Assembly: GCA_905183005.1 (NCBI GenBank)
Contig: CAJJDO010000085.1
Coordinates: 4,470 to 68,469 of the forward strand
From: Paramecium pentaurelia
Lineage: Eukaryota; Ciliophora; Oligohymenophorea; Peniculida; Parameciidae
DNA: 64,000 bases
Direction: 5' to 3'
Each line of letters begins with the position of its first letter. Positions within the stretch are counted from its first letter, which is position 1. Positions 13,301-25,859 of the stretch are shown piece by piece. The notes beneath the pieces are model-generated. The model searched no databases and was not told the DNA's origin. It saw nothing but the letters and a program-made list of their open reading frames with translations. A program made the translations under genes and the position numbers.

Positions 13301-16300
13301 AGAAAATTCTTAAAGTAAAATAGTGGATTTTTATGCTTCTAACATAAGCTTTTTAAAAGTTATACAATCATTTGGATAATGTAGTTAGCAAAATTATTAT
13401 TTTAAAGTGCAACCATAAATATGCTCAGCAGATGTAACTAATGCAGAATCCCCAATATCATTAATGAATAATTTCACAAAAGATACATTATCTAATAGCT
13501 ATTGTATTATTCAATAATTGAATTATCCAAAATGGGAACACTTTACATACAGCCTTATACTTGATATTTTAGATATAAATATTTTAACAATTTTTGAATT
13601 GCATTTAAATAATATCGATTGCTAAGAATGTTTCCGTGGATTGGTTAGTATAAAATAAACAGAAATTGTTCCGAAAATTATTATGAAATCAATACTTTTT
13701 TCTGATAATACATGTGATGAAGGTTGCTTATATATATCATCTTTTGATTTGAACTAAGATAATAGAAATTTAGGATCTTTAATTCCATATGTTAAGAAAA
13801 AGTAATTTGCAGTGATATTACAAAACTATAGATGTTTTAGAAATTTCGCTTATGGTTGTACTTGTCTTTTTAGTACACTAATAAGTATTTTGATTGAAGA
13901 TTCTTTTTTTCAAAACAATACTGCAATACGCGATCGTGGAATAGTATGTATTGAGAATGTGAACTTAGTTAGTTTCAATATATTAAATTCTGTGATTTAA
14001 TAAAATGATGGTGGTTATGTTGGAGGATTATATGTAATGGATTCATCAATAGAAAATTTAACTAAATTAGGAACATTAATAAATGATAATACTGGTTATT
14101 TTTAAAATAATTTGATGTAATAGCCATCTTAATTATCAATATAATTAGATAAAAAAAATTTATGGCCTAAAATAAAAATCTTTCAAAGTGAAAAGATTCT
14201 TATAGAATAAATTTAGATTGGGTAATATGAACTATTTCAAGAATCACACATTGATGTATTGTATATTCCAAATGGATAGAAGATCTCTGAATATAAATTT
14301 TTTGATTGGAAGAATTAAAATTATGTCCCTTATAATTTAAGTTTAATTGTAGTTCCATTAGATTAATTAAATAATATATAAATGTTTTTGGACTCGGATG
14401 TTTACTGCTCTATGAAAGTACTTCTTGAAAATGAATATTAACGAAATATTGATTAAGGTTATTATAATTTTTTTGAAGATTATGAAGAGGAAGATGAAAA
14501 TTATTTTTAAAAAACCATTGATGAAAATGGTTTTATTTTTGATGATGTTATTTTTCATTTAGATGATGAATTAAATCAAACATAATTGATACTATTTCAT
14601 TGTAGTGCTATTAAAGTTCCAATTTATGGTGAAAATTAAGCAATTATAGAAGATTTTCATTTTAATTATTTCTTACGTTTAAATATCAAGCCATTGCCTT
14701 GTTAATTGGGAGAAAAAAGAATTATTCATGAAGGGTGTATCCCTTGTGATGCCTCCATAGGATAATACTCAGTAACTCTTAATACTAATAAATGTTCTAT
14801 AATCGATGAGATCTCAACTTAAAATATTACATCAGCATAATTAAATCTTAGATAAGGATTTTGGAGACCCTATGTTGATACTAATTATATTAGCGAATGT
14901 ATCAATTTACCTGAAAATTGTGAAGGGGGATTTCACGAAGGAGATAAATCTTGCTTTCAAGGTCATATTGGAGCATTATGTGAAGAATGCGACATTCATA
15001 ACATAAGATTAAATGGGTCTTTTTCAACAAGCTAGAAATATTCCTGTGGCCTATGTGTTGAAGAAAAGTAAAATTTTGTTGCTATTACTGCGATCAGTTC
15101 ATGGTAATTTTTATAATTAATTATAAGGACTTTAATTTCAATATTACTTTCAGTTTAGAGTAATTATATCTTGAATAAACAAATGATTCTTAAAAAGATA
15201 GTTTCAAGCCTAATAATGACTAAGATATCATATCATTCCAATTTGGGCATTTTAATAAAAATGATTACTCATCATTTTCAAATAGTCTCTGTTATTTTTA
15301 CATTTAGGTTTAAAACATTCATAGATATAGGTGCTGCTTTTAATTCTATTAGCAATCCAATTCAAAAAATTACTCATTCATTAGATTGTTTATTAAAAGA
15401 CATAATTTCTATATAAATTCATTATTCAAGAATGATATGGTAATTGATTATGCCTTTCATTTATATTTTATTTTTTCTGGGTTCCTATAGGATTGCTTTG
15501 AAATTAAACAAACTGGAATACAGTTTAAATGTGATAACTACAACATTAATATATATGTACTTATACCTGTAGCCCTTTTTTGTTGGTGGATTAATCTCAT
15601 TGATTTCATTTAGGAAGATTTCTGGTTTCTATTGGATCTAAGCAAATGTTGCCTATAGATATGATACACAAACTCATTATTAATGGCTATTCATATTTTG
15701 TTTGCCACTTTTACTTTTAATTTCTTTGATTATTCCAGTATTTTTTTTGGTTTCTTTGTATTCATATGAATATTTTTTTTTCAAGTTTCTAAAAATTACT
15801 TCTAAAATTTCATTTATTTCTTATAAATTTGATTATCTTTTTGTCTGACATTATTTAAATAAAAATGTTTTGCATCATAAACAAACAAGATAAAAATGGG
15901 GATATTTATACAATGAATATAGGATAGATGCTTATTACTGGGAAATAATTAAAATTATCTTAAAATAGTTACTGATTATTTGCCTTTCTTATTATGATGA
16001 GGTTATTATTAAAAAGGGAATTCTTTTATTATCATTAGTGTATATATATTGGGAACTAAGTTTAAGATATAGACCTTATTCATCATTCATATTAAATAAA
16101 TTAGATGGTTATTCAGCAAAAGTATCTGGAATATCTATTGCAATTGGATTAGGAATTTATGTTGATCAATTAAATAAATCATATGAAATTTAGATACCAT
16201 ATTTAATTATTCTTCTTTCACTTAATTTGCAATATCTAAATAAAATTTTTCAAGAAGTATTAACTTCTTTTATTGAAGAAAAAGCCTTTTAATGTGATCA

Positions 16301-16520
16301 ATTTAAAGATACTATTATTTATAGAGCACCTTGGATTTTAAAATATTAAGTATGTTAAAAATTGCTGCAAAATAGAAATGCATAAAGATAAAGAATAGCT
16401 TAAAGATATCTTAAATTAAAAAAATACTTGATTGCTTAAGCATAAACTATTCTGAGATAAAGGAAACATTACGGTGTTAAATTAAAAGCTCCTTCAATCC
16501 TATAGTTTACATTCAGTTGA
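7369..16520 (+). pseudogene. Giant cysteine-rich / beta-helix / multi-pass membrane protein of the ciliate type, decayed
   Basis: The frame opens at ATG 7369 with a hydrophobic signal-like N-terminus. About 500 codons follow without TGA. A cysteine-rich zone (about 8690-10600) has repeated C-x2-C and C-x-x-C-x(n)-C units such as C-K-T-C-F-G-P and C-L-T-C-K, like growth-factor-receptor or furin-type repeats. The zone 10900-14900 has regular hydrophobic spacing, N-rich turns and few cysteines, as in right-handed beta-helix proteins. From 15030 to 16300 there are several membrane segments, then a basic tail ending at TGA 16518-16520. Ciliate genomes carry large families with this order. Frame changes occur near 8695, 8930, 10764, 10820, 11030, 11590 and 15850. 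Most are one-base shifts with no usable intron. The long frames make coding ancestry clear; the breaks argue against function. Confidence 0.6.
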
Positions 16521-18321
16521 GTATTATTAATCATAAATAATTGATTAGAAAACGTTTTTATTTTAGATATTTTATAATTTTGTATATATTTCTTTGTCTT
16601 AACTTTTGAGTATTTGATTATTACCTATTGAAGTTTAAGTTAATTGTTACTGATATGTATAATTCTTAATTAAAACTCTATAGGCTTAATGAAACTGAGT
16701 AGAGTTTATTCTGCTATATTGATATAGATCTCATAAATCTTTTAATAACCTGGTCATTTTTATCCTTCCATATTTGTTTCCAAAAGATAAAGAAAATTTG
16801 ATATTTGAAAAAGTAGCATTTTTATTCTTTCCTAATTATTTTTAAATCTAACAAGCAACTATCCTTTAAACTACTTAGCTTATAACCCTTCTTAAAATTA
16901 TAAAAAATAAGTTTTTATAAAATATAAGACAACCAAATTCTCATTAATAAGAGAGTAAAAAAATGAAAGATGATTATAACTAAATATTATTTAATTGTAA
17001 TGCTTTAGACTTATAAAAATAATTTTTTTTTAAATGTTTTGAAAATTTTTTCTCCTTTTTTTATATTAATCTATAATTATTTTTTTCAAAATAGAAAAAA
17101 ATTGAATATCTTGTGATCACCGAATTTACTGATTATAATTAAAAAAAAATGATAAACTGCTACAGTTATCAAAGACAATAAAATGATGTTAAAAATCTAC
17201 CTAGATAAAATGAAATTATCCAAAAAAGATAATATTCATTAAAAGATGGGAAATAGTAATTGGCATTATTCTAATGTCTTTACTCTAAAACAATTTAATA
17301 AAGAAATTAGAAACTCTTCGAGCACAAAAAAAACTTTACAATTAGCATCCAAAAACTGTATGATATTTTCAAAATCTAATTGAATTGAAGCATGAAAAAC
17401 CATATAAAATGATTCAAATAATTAAAAAAAACATTTTGATAATAATTAAATTCAAAAATTTACTTATTTTTGGAATTATCTTCAGTATTTTAATAATGTT
17501 TCTTTAAACGCAAAAGCAAAAATATATTTACTAGGTAGAATAGTTTGATGAATAAATTACTTATTAAAAAGATCATAATTTTCCACTTCTTATTAGGTTA
17601 TATTTACTCGCTAAAACAATAATCTCATCTAATTAAATCTTCTAAATTCAAATATTGAAAAAGGATGGCCAAAAATGTGCTGTAATTTATTCATCATAAT
17701 TGTACAAAGTTATCGAAGAATTAGAATTAATTTTTAATACTGCTAATAACCTAAGAGGATCGTTTATAGTCTTCTATAAATCTACTTTAATTTTGGAAAT
17801 TTCAACTGAATTATTTATGTTTGCCGTCAGATACTTTTTCAAGATTAAATGTAAACAAAATATTTTCCAACCTAAATAAATAATTTGTTTTTAGAATCAA
17901 TTACTATATTATCTCAAAAATAAATATGAATGAAGTATATCAAAAGAAAACCACCCCAAAATTCGAATAATTGGTCTATTAGTGTCAAATTGGTTCTATT
18001 CGTTGGGAAAATTCAGTAATAATGTGAAAATTTTGCAAATATTGCTTCGTCTTACAGCAAGATTATTACGAGAGAGATTATTAAATTCCTGACAAGCAGA
18101 TAATCTGTAATATAAAAAAAGAAATCATCAGAAGATGATCTATCCAAATGTATAATTTTTTGTAAAGAAGAGAATAAATAAAATGTCAAATTACAAATTA
18201 ATTGAATTAAATTTAATTTTATTCATAATGTTTTAGTAATAAAGAAAGTTTTAATCCATTTTTCTAGCCTTTGCTTTTCTTTTGAATTATATAAGTATAG
18301 GTATAAGCCTTTTTTTGAATT

Positions 18322-19422
18322 TATAATAATTTGTTTATTAATTTATCATTGAGACAGTTGAATTATATCTACCATAAAAAAGCATCATAATTCATTGATT
18401 TTGAAAAACCAATTTATCAAATTTATTAAAATTGAGTCTACTTTTTTAATTTAGATTTGATAAATCTGTTGAAATTTAATACATTATTTTAGGTAAAATT
18501 GCATCAATTTCTTCTAAAAATCTAATTGAGAATATTCCAGCTGATAGACAATATCAATACAATAGAATGATTAGAATCAACTCAAAAATTTCTTAACAAA
18601 AAAATACAATTTAATTGAAGAGTTTTCTATTTAGAATCACTTCATAATACTAAAGCACAAGTCTGTACAAGTCTTTATTTCCATCTTTTGTTGAAAATCA
18701 ATTCTTTAATTGATAAAATACAAAATAAATTCAACATGAAAACTAAAGCTCATTCAATAATCTTCTAACAAAAAAATAGCTACAACAAATTGTAAAATGT
18801 TTATTTCAAATAAATTTTAAATTTGAATGATAAAATTATTAATTCTTGAAATTTATTTGTAGTCTTCAAGATAAAAATACTAATTTCGATTTTATCATTT
18901 TTGTTGTTTGTCATCAGGCTACAAAGTGAAGTTGTAGTTTATCAGTTTGATCCAATTTTTAGAAATTTTTGATGGTGCTTATTGATTTTTGAGAAGGCTG
19001 ATCATCATTCATTAATAAGACAGAATATTTTAATGAATGTAATTGAAGTGTAATATTTGATGGATTTAATATTTCCAACACTAACTAAACTATTAGCAAA
19101 ATATTTATAAATTTAGAACCACATTCTTACATCAAAATTGAATATGATATTTGAAGGCTTATTATAAATTTAATAATTTTAAAGGATAATCTCGTAAATT
19201 GACAATTAGGATATAATTATATATGAAAATTTAGGAATATAAAAACATCAAAAAATATATCATCATTTTATGGACCCTTACCTACAGTTAATTAAATTTA
19301 AAGAATTACTTTCACTATTTTAAGTAAAAGAAGAACATTTTTTTTGGCAAAAGAATTATGGAACTCTTGGATCAGAGAGTTTAACAAATTTCAATTTAGC
19401 ATTTTCAATTGTTTGGAAGAAT
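18322..19422. repeat. First copy of a perfect 1101-bp direct repeat flanking a single N
   Basis: Bases 18322-19422 match 19424-20524 at offset 1102, separated only by the N at 19423. The arrangement is the same as at 3197, so it is most simply an unmerged contig overlap. Confidence 0.9.
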
Positions 19423-19423
19423 N

Positions 19424-20524
19424 TATAATAATTTGTTTATTAATTTATCATTGAGACAGTTGAATTATATCTACCATAAAAAAGCATCATAATTCATTGA
19501 TTTTGAAAAACCAATTTATCAAATTTATTAAAATTGAGTCTACTTTTTTAATTTAGATTTGATAAATCTGTTGAAATTTAATACATTATTTTAGGTAAAA
19601 TTGCATCAATTTCTTCTAAAAATCTAATTGAGAATATTCCAGCTGATAGACAATATCAATACAATAGAATGATTAGAATCAACTCAAAAATTTCTTAACA
19701 AAAAAATACAATTTAATTGAAGAGTTTTCTATTTAGAATCACTTCATAATACTAAAGCACAAGTCTGTACAAGTCTTTATTTCCATCTTTTGTTGAAAAT
19801 CAATTCTTTAATTGATAAAATACAAAATAAATTCAACATGAAAACTAAAGCTCATTCAATAATCTTCTAACAAAAAAATAGCTACAACAAATTGTAAAAT
19901 GTTTATTTCAAATAAATTTTAAATTTGAATGATAAAATTATTAATTCTTGAAATTTATTTGTAGTCTTCAAGATAAAAATACTAATTTCGATTTTATCAT
20001 TTTTGTTGTTTGTCATCAGGCTACAAAGTGAAGTTGTAGTTTATCAGTTTGATCCAATTTTTAGAAATTTTTGATGGTGCTTATTGATTTTTGAGAAGGC
20101 TGATCATCATTCATTAATAAGACAGAATATTTTAATGAATGTAATTGAAGTGTAATATTTGATGGATTTAATATTTCCAACACTAACTAAACTATTAGCA
20201 AAATATTTATAAATTTAGAACCACATTCTTACATCAAAATTGAATATGATATTTGAAGGCTTATTATAAATTTAATAATTTTAAAGGATAATCTCGTAAA
20301 TTGACAATTAGGATATAATTATATATGAAAATTTAGGAATATAAAAACATCAAAAAATATATCATCATTTTATGGACCCTTACCTACAGTTAATTAAATT
20401 TAAAGAATTACTTTCACTATTTTAAGTAAAAGAAGAACATTTTTTTTGGCAAAAGAATTATGGAACTCTTGGATCAGAGAGTTTAACAAATTTCAATTTA
20501 GCATTTTCAATTGTTTGGAAGAAT
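19424..20524. repeat. Second copy of the 1101-bp direct repeat
   Basis: The copy starts TATAATAATTTG, right after the N, and ends ...TTTGGAAGAAT before unique sequence. Confidence 0.9.
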
Positions 20525-20830
20525 TTGAAGTTTACTTAGATGACAATAATACAAAGTATCTCAAATGGAAACTTCATTTGGTTACATTTGGGTAGAATAA
20601 TTTAATAGTAATGAAGGGTGCACATCGCAATCTAATCCCACTTTTAAGATTGTAGTTCATGCTAGAAGATATCATTTGATACTTTATATTTATAACTGAA
20701 TTACCTCCACATTAAAGAATCCTTATTAGATTTTTTTAATTTATAACACCTTCTTATAATTAATAAATATTATTTAAATTTTATTTATCTGAAGGGCTCT
20801 GTAGAGATTTCAGTAACTAATAATTAAGAT

Positions 20831-21459
20831 TTGATTTTAACGTATTTATCCAATCTATTCAAATTGCAGTGATATAAAAGATATTGGAAATTAAATAGAT
20901 AATGTTTTTAGTGTTCATTTGTTCTAAATATTGTAAATTTAAAAAATTGTAATATGCCTTGAAAATGAATATGGATTTTTTTTTAAATCATCATGAATGT
21001 GATCGAATATGTGGTGATGGAATTATAATGTTCTTATTGAAATATTTAATTTTATAATAACAAGAATTTCTCAATATTTATTTTCTTGAAAAAGATTAAA
21101 TAAATTCATTTATCCATTTAATCAACTAAACTAAGGAATCAAATAAACAGTAAAAACCTGAATAAAGAGTTTGCTTAAAAATTTGAAATGCCTTCCTTAA
21201 ATTCTGACATCCTCAATAATATATGAAATAAAATCTATAATAAATTGAGAGAGAAATCTAAATTTATTTTATCTTTTCTATCCCTTTTTTTCTTAAGGGT
21301 GAAAAATTATAATTTGTTGAATGGAGATTTGAGAATAGGTTATCTTTATTTAATTTAATCTTAAAATACTAGTTACAACCTACAAGAGAAAAAAGAAAGA
21401 TTTAGCAATCCTTTGTGAAATATTATTTATATAATTAATTTCTATGTATATATATTATT
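20831..21459. other. Intergenic AT-rich sequence, nothing recognised
   Basis: No frame on either strand looks like protein. It separates the membrane-protein remnant from the end of the lectin pseudogene. Confidence 0.4.
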
Positions 21460-22813
21460 TCAAACATTTAAAATTTAAACATTTAAGATATTTTCTTCTG
21501 ACTTTATTTGATTATAAAGTACTTATGTGATTGAGCAACTTGTATCTAAAATACTTATTTTTAATTTTTAATAAGACTACACATTAGGTGTAAATCTTAA
21601 GTAAAAGCTAATTTGATTAATATTTGAGTTGCAATTACGACTAAAAACATACTATTTTTAAGATCCAGAGCAATTATTGCATTTATTGAATTGACCGACT
21701 ACTTTTTTATCCTTTTGGCATTTCAAGTGAACGACTATTTAAACTGGTGAAATGCTTTTATCAACAATTAATGAGAAATCACCAACTGTAGAATAAACTT
21801 AATTAACTGAAGGTATTTCCAAATATACTTTTGGTTTAGTTAGTTACTCCAAATCATACTTCTAACTAATTCTTACAAAGGAACATTGGAGAGCCTTATA
21901 TTGTGTTGTAAATATGTAAGAAATCCAAATTTCTCTAATCGTAACTCCAGCAAATTATAAAGGATTTGAACCCCCTATTATAAAATTTTATTATACACTT
22001 TGAAAAACTATATGTTATAGTTGACGCTGTTGTAGTGTAAGTTTTTTTCTAAACAATCATCAATGTATTAAGATAATTAAAGCCAACTATGGGAAGCACG
22101 AGCCATTTATTAGTTAGTTTATTTAAAGCTGGACTAGTGTAAGAAGATGTTATTGACCTTAGTCCCAAATCTGATACTGCATCATTAGTAGTTAATATTA
22201 GTTAATATCCTAATTATTTTAAATTCACTGCTTTGGTAGAATCTTAGTTTATGTCAACTGTTATGCTTGTAGTTGTAAATTCTGAGACCTATTTATTTAG
22301 TGTTTTAGATTACAAATAATTTAAAATCTATTGCACCACTGCCATAATAGATACTTGTCACAGAAATTATTGCTATTTCTGCATTTGGATTTTCATGAGT
22401 AAATTGCTTACTCGTAATAGTATCCATATTGAAAGAATTAAAAACTTCAATTCGCTTATCATCTATTGCATACCAATTAAAGTCGATATGATATACTTGT
22501 CGACTTGATGTACATGATGCGATTATATTAAAATCTATGATGTTATAATTAAGTTACTTGTAGTTGTTATTGTGCTAATCTGAAAGCGAAAATCTGTGTT
22601 AGATTCTGCCATATCAAGAAGTTCTAAAACTATAAAGACTTGAGGGGCAACTTCAAATGTCCCAGAAAATGAAATAGTTTTTGTGGTTGAGTATCCGTTT
22701 TTGCAAACAAAACTTGATTATGTGTATAAATCTAGGCCTTTGTATGTTCCAGAATCGTAAGTAATGTAAGATTACACACTTAAGTAAAAAATACTCAAAA
22801 TTAAATATATCAT
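21460..22813 (-). pseudogene. Secreted H-type lectin-domain protein, frame-broken
   Basis: Start ATG 22813 gives a signal peptide (MIYLILSIFYLSVQS). Next comes Y-D-S-G-T-Y-K-G, then K-N-G-Y-S-T-T-K-T-I-S-F-S-G-T-F, A-P-Q-V-F, a D-F-R-F-x-I-S strand, and, after a one-base shift, S-S-R-Q-V-Y-H-I-D-F-N-W-Y-A-I. This is the order of strands in H-type lectin domains (galactose/GalNAc binding), which ciliates carry in many secreted proteins. The C-terminal part includes further cysteines (C-N-N-C, D-T-S-C) and ends at TGA 21462-21460. I count three frame shifts, near 22535, 22290 and 21840, none explained by an intron. The protein would be extracellular or at the cell surface if repaired. Confidence 0.6.
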
Positions 22814-23958
22814 ATTATTTAATAAATAATGTTAATGAGTGGGTTAGAAATTAAGAATATTTATGTCTTCGTTGGATTTTTTGTAATAAAGTCTTATGTT
22901 TTTTCAAAGTAAGAAAATGGATTTTCTTCGAATTTATAATTGTTGTTATTATTGTAATATTTAACTATTACTCTAGAACAAATTCAACAACAGTTAGAAA
23001 TATATTAAGAAATGCTATGATATATTAAATTTCCCCAAAAATAATTATTTTTAAGAAAAATTTTAATTTTCAAATTTTAGTTACATTTATGAAAGTCATC
23101 AGAATAAATTTGAAAAATGATTAAAAAAAATTGATAGTATAAGTATGAATAACTTGTGTATTAATGAATTTTGAATTTAAATAAAAAATTAATTGATATA
23201 TTTCAAGATGAAGGAACAAAATAAAAAAAATGTTCACTAACAATTGAAGCTAACGATCATTTCTATTTATCAAAAAAACTTAAAATTTAGATAATTAGAA
23301 AAAATAATAAAAAAGATTTTATTGATTAAAGAATAAGAAGTTCATATAATCATTCTTATGATTTCATATGTCAAAATTTTATTTTAATATATTTGAATCT
23401 TATTAAGATCATGAAAAAGTTTTCACTATTAAACAAAAGATATTGCTTAAGAGATTACAAGTGCCATTTAATTTAAGGCTTTCTACTTCTCTAGCAATTT
23501 TGTAAATTCTACACATCAATTATAGAACCAATTTGAATTTACCATTAAAATCATAGCATTTATGTTCATAATAATTTGAAATCCCATTTCCAAAAGATTT
23601 TAATAGTTTCCTTGCCCTAATGTAATTTTTTGCTTACAATTGATAATATTAATTATATTTGAAGACGTATAATTTAATTACCAATTTCAATTTTAGTTAT
23701 TGAAATTATCGTTAGTAAAAAACAATCAAATGTTTAGCATAATCAAATACATTAACCAAAAATATACTTCTTTACTATAATATTCTAATTTGCAAAAACC
23801 ATTATAATATTTTATGCTTTTTATAGAATGTCATTAAAATTGTGTATTTTTGGATAATGATATAAAAAGTAGGAGAATTAAATAACTGCAATTTATAGAC
23901 TTACCACATTTTTGAAATGCAGAAAAATTAAGTTTATTTTGATACTTATATTATAAAT
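22814..23958. other. Intergenic AT-rich sequence, nothing recognised
   Basis: This is the boundary between the decayed left part of the window and the first intact gene. Short open stretches are present but none looks like a protein. Confidence 0.4.
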
Positions 23959-25282
23959 ATGTATGATGTTGAAATAACAACAAAGTCAGATGATGAGATT
24001 CTTTCCTTAATTAGAACATATTAGCAATAAGGATATTAGGTCTGGCTCTAAAAAAGATGTTCAGATAAATTTTTGATGTAGGCAGATTACAATGTATGAA
24101 TTATAAATTAGAACTTAGACATAAGGAGTATTAGATCTCGATAATTCTGGTATATTTAAAAGCTAAAATGTTGATCCTAAGCAGTTTAATGAACCATCAG
24201 TTATTTGCAGTCTTCGCAAGAATGTTGAAGATGGACATAAAACTAGCACAATGGAAATAAAAGACACAATGCTTATATTTCCAAGAAAAACACAAACTGA
24301 CTTATATAGTTTACTAAGCCCTAAATTAAATTCAGAAAGAGAGGATTTAGTAAAAGGGTTTTATGAATAATTGAAAGAAGCTTTGCATTTAGAATAGTTT
24401 GGACAAGTTAAAGAGTCTATTGTATGAATATCCAAATAATAATTTAAGGCTTTATTGACAAATCTGGTAAATGAACTAGAAAATTAACTGATTGATTCAT
24501 AAATATTGCATCTAATATTCGTAGAAAGTTTATTAACTCTTGGAATACTGAATGCATAAATCATGAAATATTCTGATGCAAAAATGTAATATTGATAATA
24601 AAAAAGGTATCTAGAGAAATGCTTAAGATTATTCGTTATAAAAGATTAAATATTATTGGCTTAAATATATCGAAAATTAGGTCACTATTCTTAATCTGTT
24701 TTTAGTTATTAAAAATCTATAGACTACTACAATTAAGCATTGATTATTTATGAAATATACAATTTAATACCAGAAGTAGCTTACACTATGATGTCTATAG
24801 CAATAATTTATTCAAAAGTCAATTAATTTGAATTAGCATCAAAGATTGCGTATCATGCCTTAGAAATCAATGGGTCTTAAATGAACAAACATACAGCAAA
24901 TTTATATTAGATGTTAGGGGAAGTTTATTATAATTCGGAAAACTATACAGAAGCATTAGATTATTTTGATACTTCTTATGATATGAAGTCAACAAGTTAA
25001 GATGTACAATCTCGAATCAGAACAATTAATTTTATTGCAAGTTCTTGCTTTCATTTAGGTGAATATAGAAAAGCATAAGAATTATTTGAAGTAGCATTAA
25101 GTTAAGTGGATGATTAAAATTCACTACTTGAAGCATAATTATTAAATAATTTAGGAATAACAAAAAGTGCATTGAAGTTAGATAGTAAAGAAGAATTTGA
25201 AAAATCTCTAAAAATTTTCTTATAGTTTTACCCACAAAATCATCCTTCAATTAAGAGAGTACTCAGAAATGATAGCCATTGA
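23959..25282 (+). CDS. TPR-repeat protein
   Basis: Three introns (24094-24118, 24422-24448, 24586-24606) join four exons into 416 codons ending at TGA. The second half is a chain of 34-residue-like helical pairs, for example LGEVYYNSENYTEALDYFD followed by A-S-S-C-F-H-L-G-E-Y-R-K-A-Q-E-L-F. The G-x-x-Y and A-L/A-x-x-Y positions are those of tetratricopeptide repeats, probably five or so from residue 190 on. The N-terminal 150 residues are charged and unrecognised. TPR proteins act as protein-binding scaffolds; no enzyme motif is visible. It is convergent with mS35, whose stop lies 46 bp downstream. The first intact gene after the decayed region. Confidence 0.75.
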
Positions 25283-25328
25283 TAATATTGTTTATATTTT
25301 ATGTAAAAATATTCTAAAAACATGATTC

Positions 25329-25859
25329 TCATTCACATGGGGCTCTAATAGCTTCTAAAAATAGTTCATATATCATTTCCTTTCCTTTTTCAATATTTTA
25401 TAAAGGATTATTAAAAGTATTGACCTTAATCTTAATTTCATCTTTTCCCTTATATCTTGGACCAATCAAATAAATAAATCTATCTCTTTATTTTGGTGTT
25501 AAATTCATTTCGCTTATATTAACATAGACAGAAATCTAATTATAAATTGCCTAATGAATTTACTTCACTATTTTTATGTAAATTATCTCCTTTTAAATCT
25601 GGTATAAAAGAGATTTCAGCAAATACTTAATAAGTAGGAGGATTTGATTTTAACTACTCATCAATCTCTTTTTTTGTTCTTAATGGGTAATCAAATGGAT
25701 CTCTAAATGTTTATTTCATATAATGTGGTATAGCTTGGCTGACTTTGGGTTTCCAGAAATGTGCTTAAATATACTTATATTTATATATATACATTTATGA
25801 GCTAATCTGAATGTTGGTAAGAATGTATTGAAATTATAGAGTGACACAAATTGTTTCAT
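25329..25859 (-). CDS. Mitochondrial small-subunit ribosomal protein mS35-like
   Basis: Two introns (25764-25792 and 25536-25563) give 157 residues. The N-terminus is basic, free of acidic residues for 20 positions and serine/aromatic rich, as in a mitochondrial presequence. The core reads S-V-Y-V-N-I-S-E-M-N-L, then R-D-R-F-I-Y-L-I-G-P-R-Y, then I-K-I-K-V-N-T-F and Q-N-I-E-K-G-K-E-M-I-Y-E-L-F. This order (V-x-V-x-L-S-D-L, then L-x-G-x-R-Y, then QN-x(5)-Y-x-x-L) is that of mS35. Length is short but near the conserved core of the family. Its ATG overlaps the kinase stop codon as ATGA, and a TGA sits just before it in frame, so no earlier start is possible without an upstream exon. Family call from motif order only. 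Confidence 0.6.

Larger units (their letters stand above)
16521..20830 (+). pseudogene. Unidentified membrane-protein remnant, frame-broken and partly duplicated by assembly
   Basis: Several plus-strand frames stay open for 150-200 codons under the ciliate code, about 16790-17388, 17405-17932 and 20070-20612. This is longer than expected by chance, since TGA should appear about every 55 codons here. The second holds one strong membrane segment (NLLIFGIIFSILIMFL). Between them the frame changes repeatedly. A third block near 20525-20680 reads E-F-E-V-Y-L-D-D-N-N-T-K-Y-L-K-W. I recognise no family. The N at 19423 and its flanking repeat fall inside. Strand and extent are uncertain. Confidence 0.35.
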
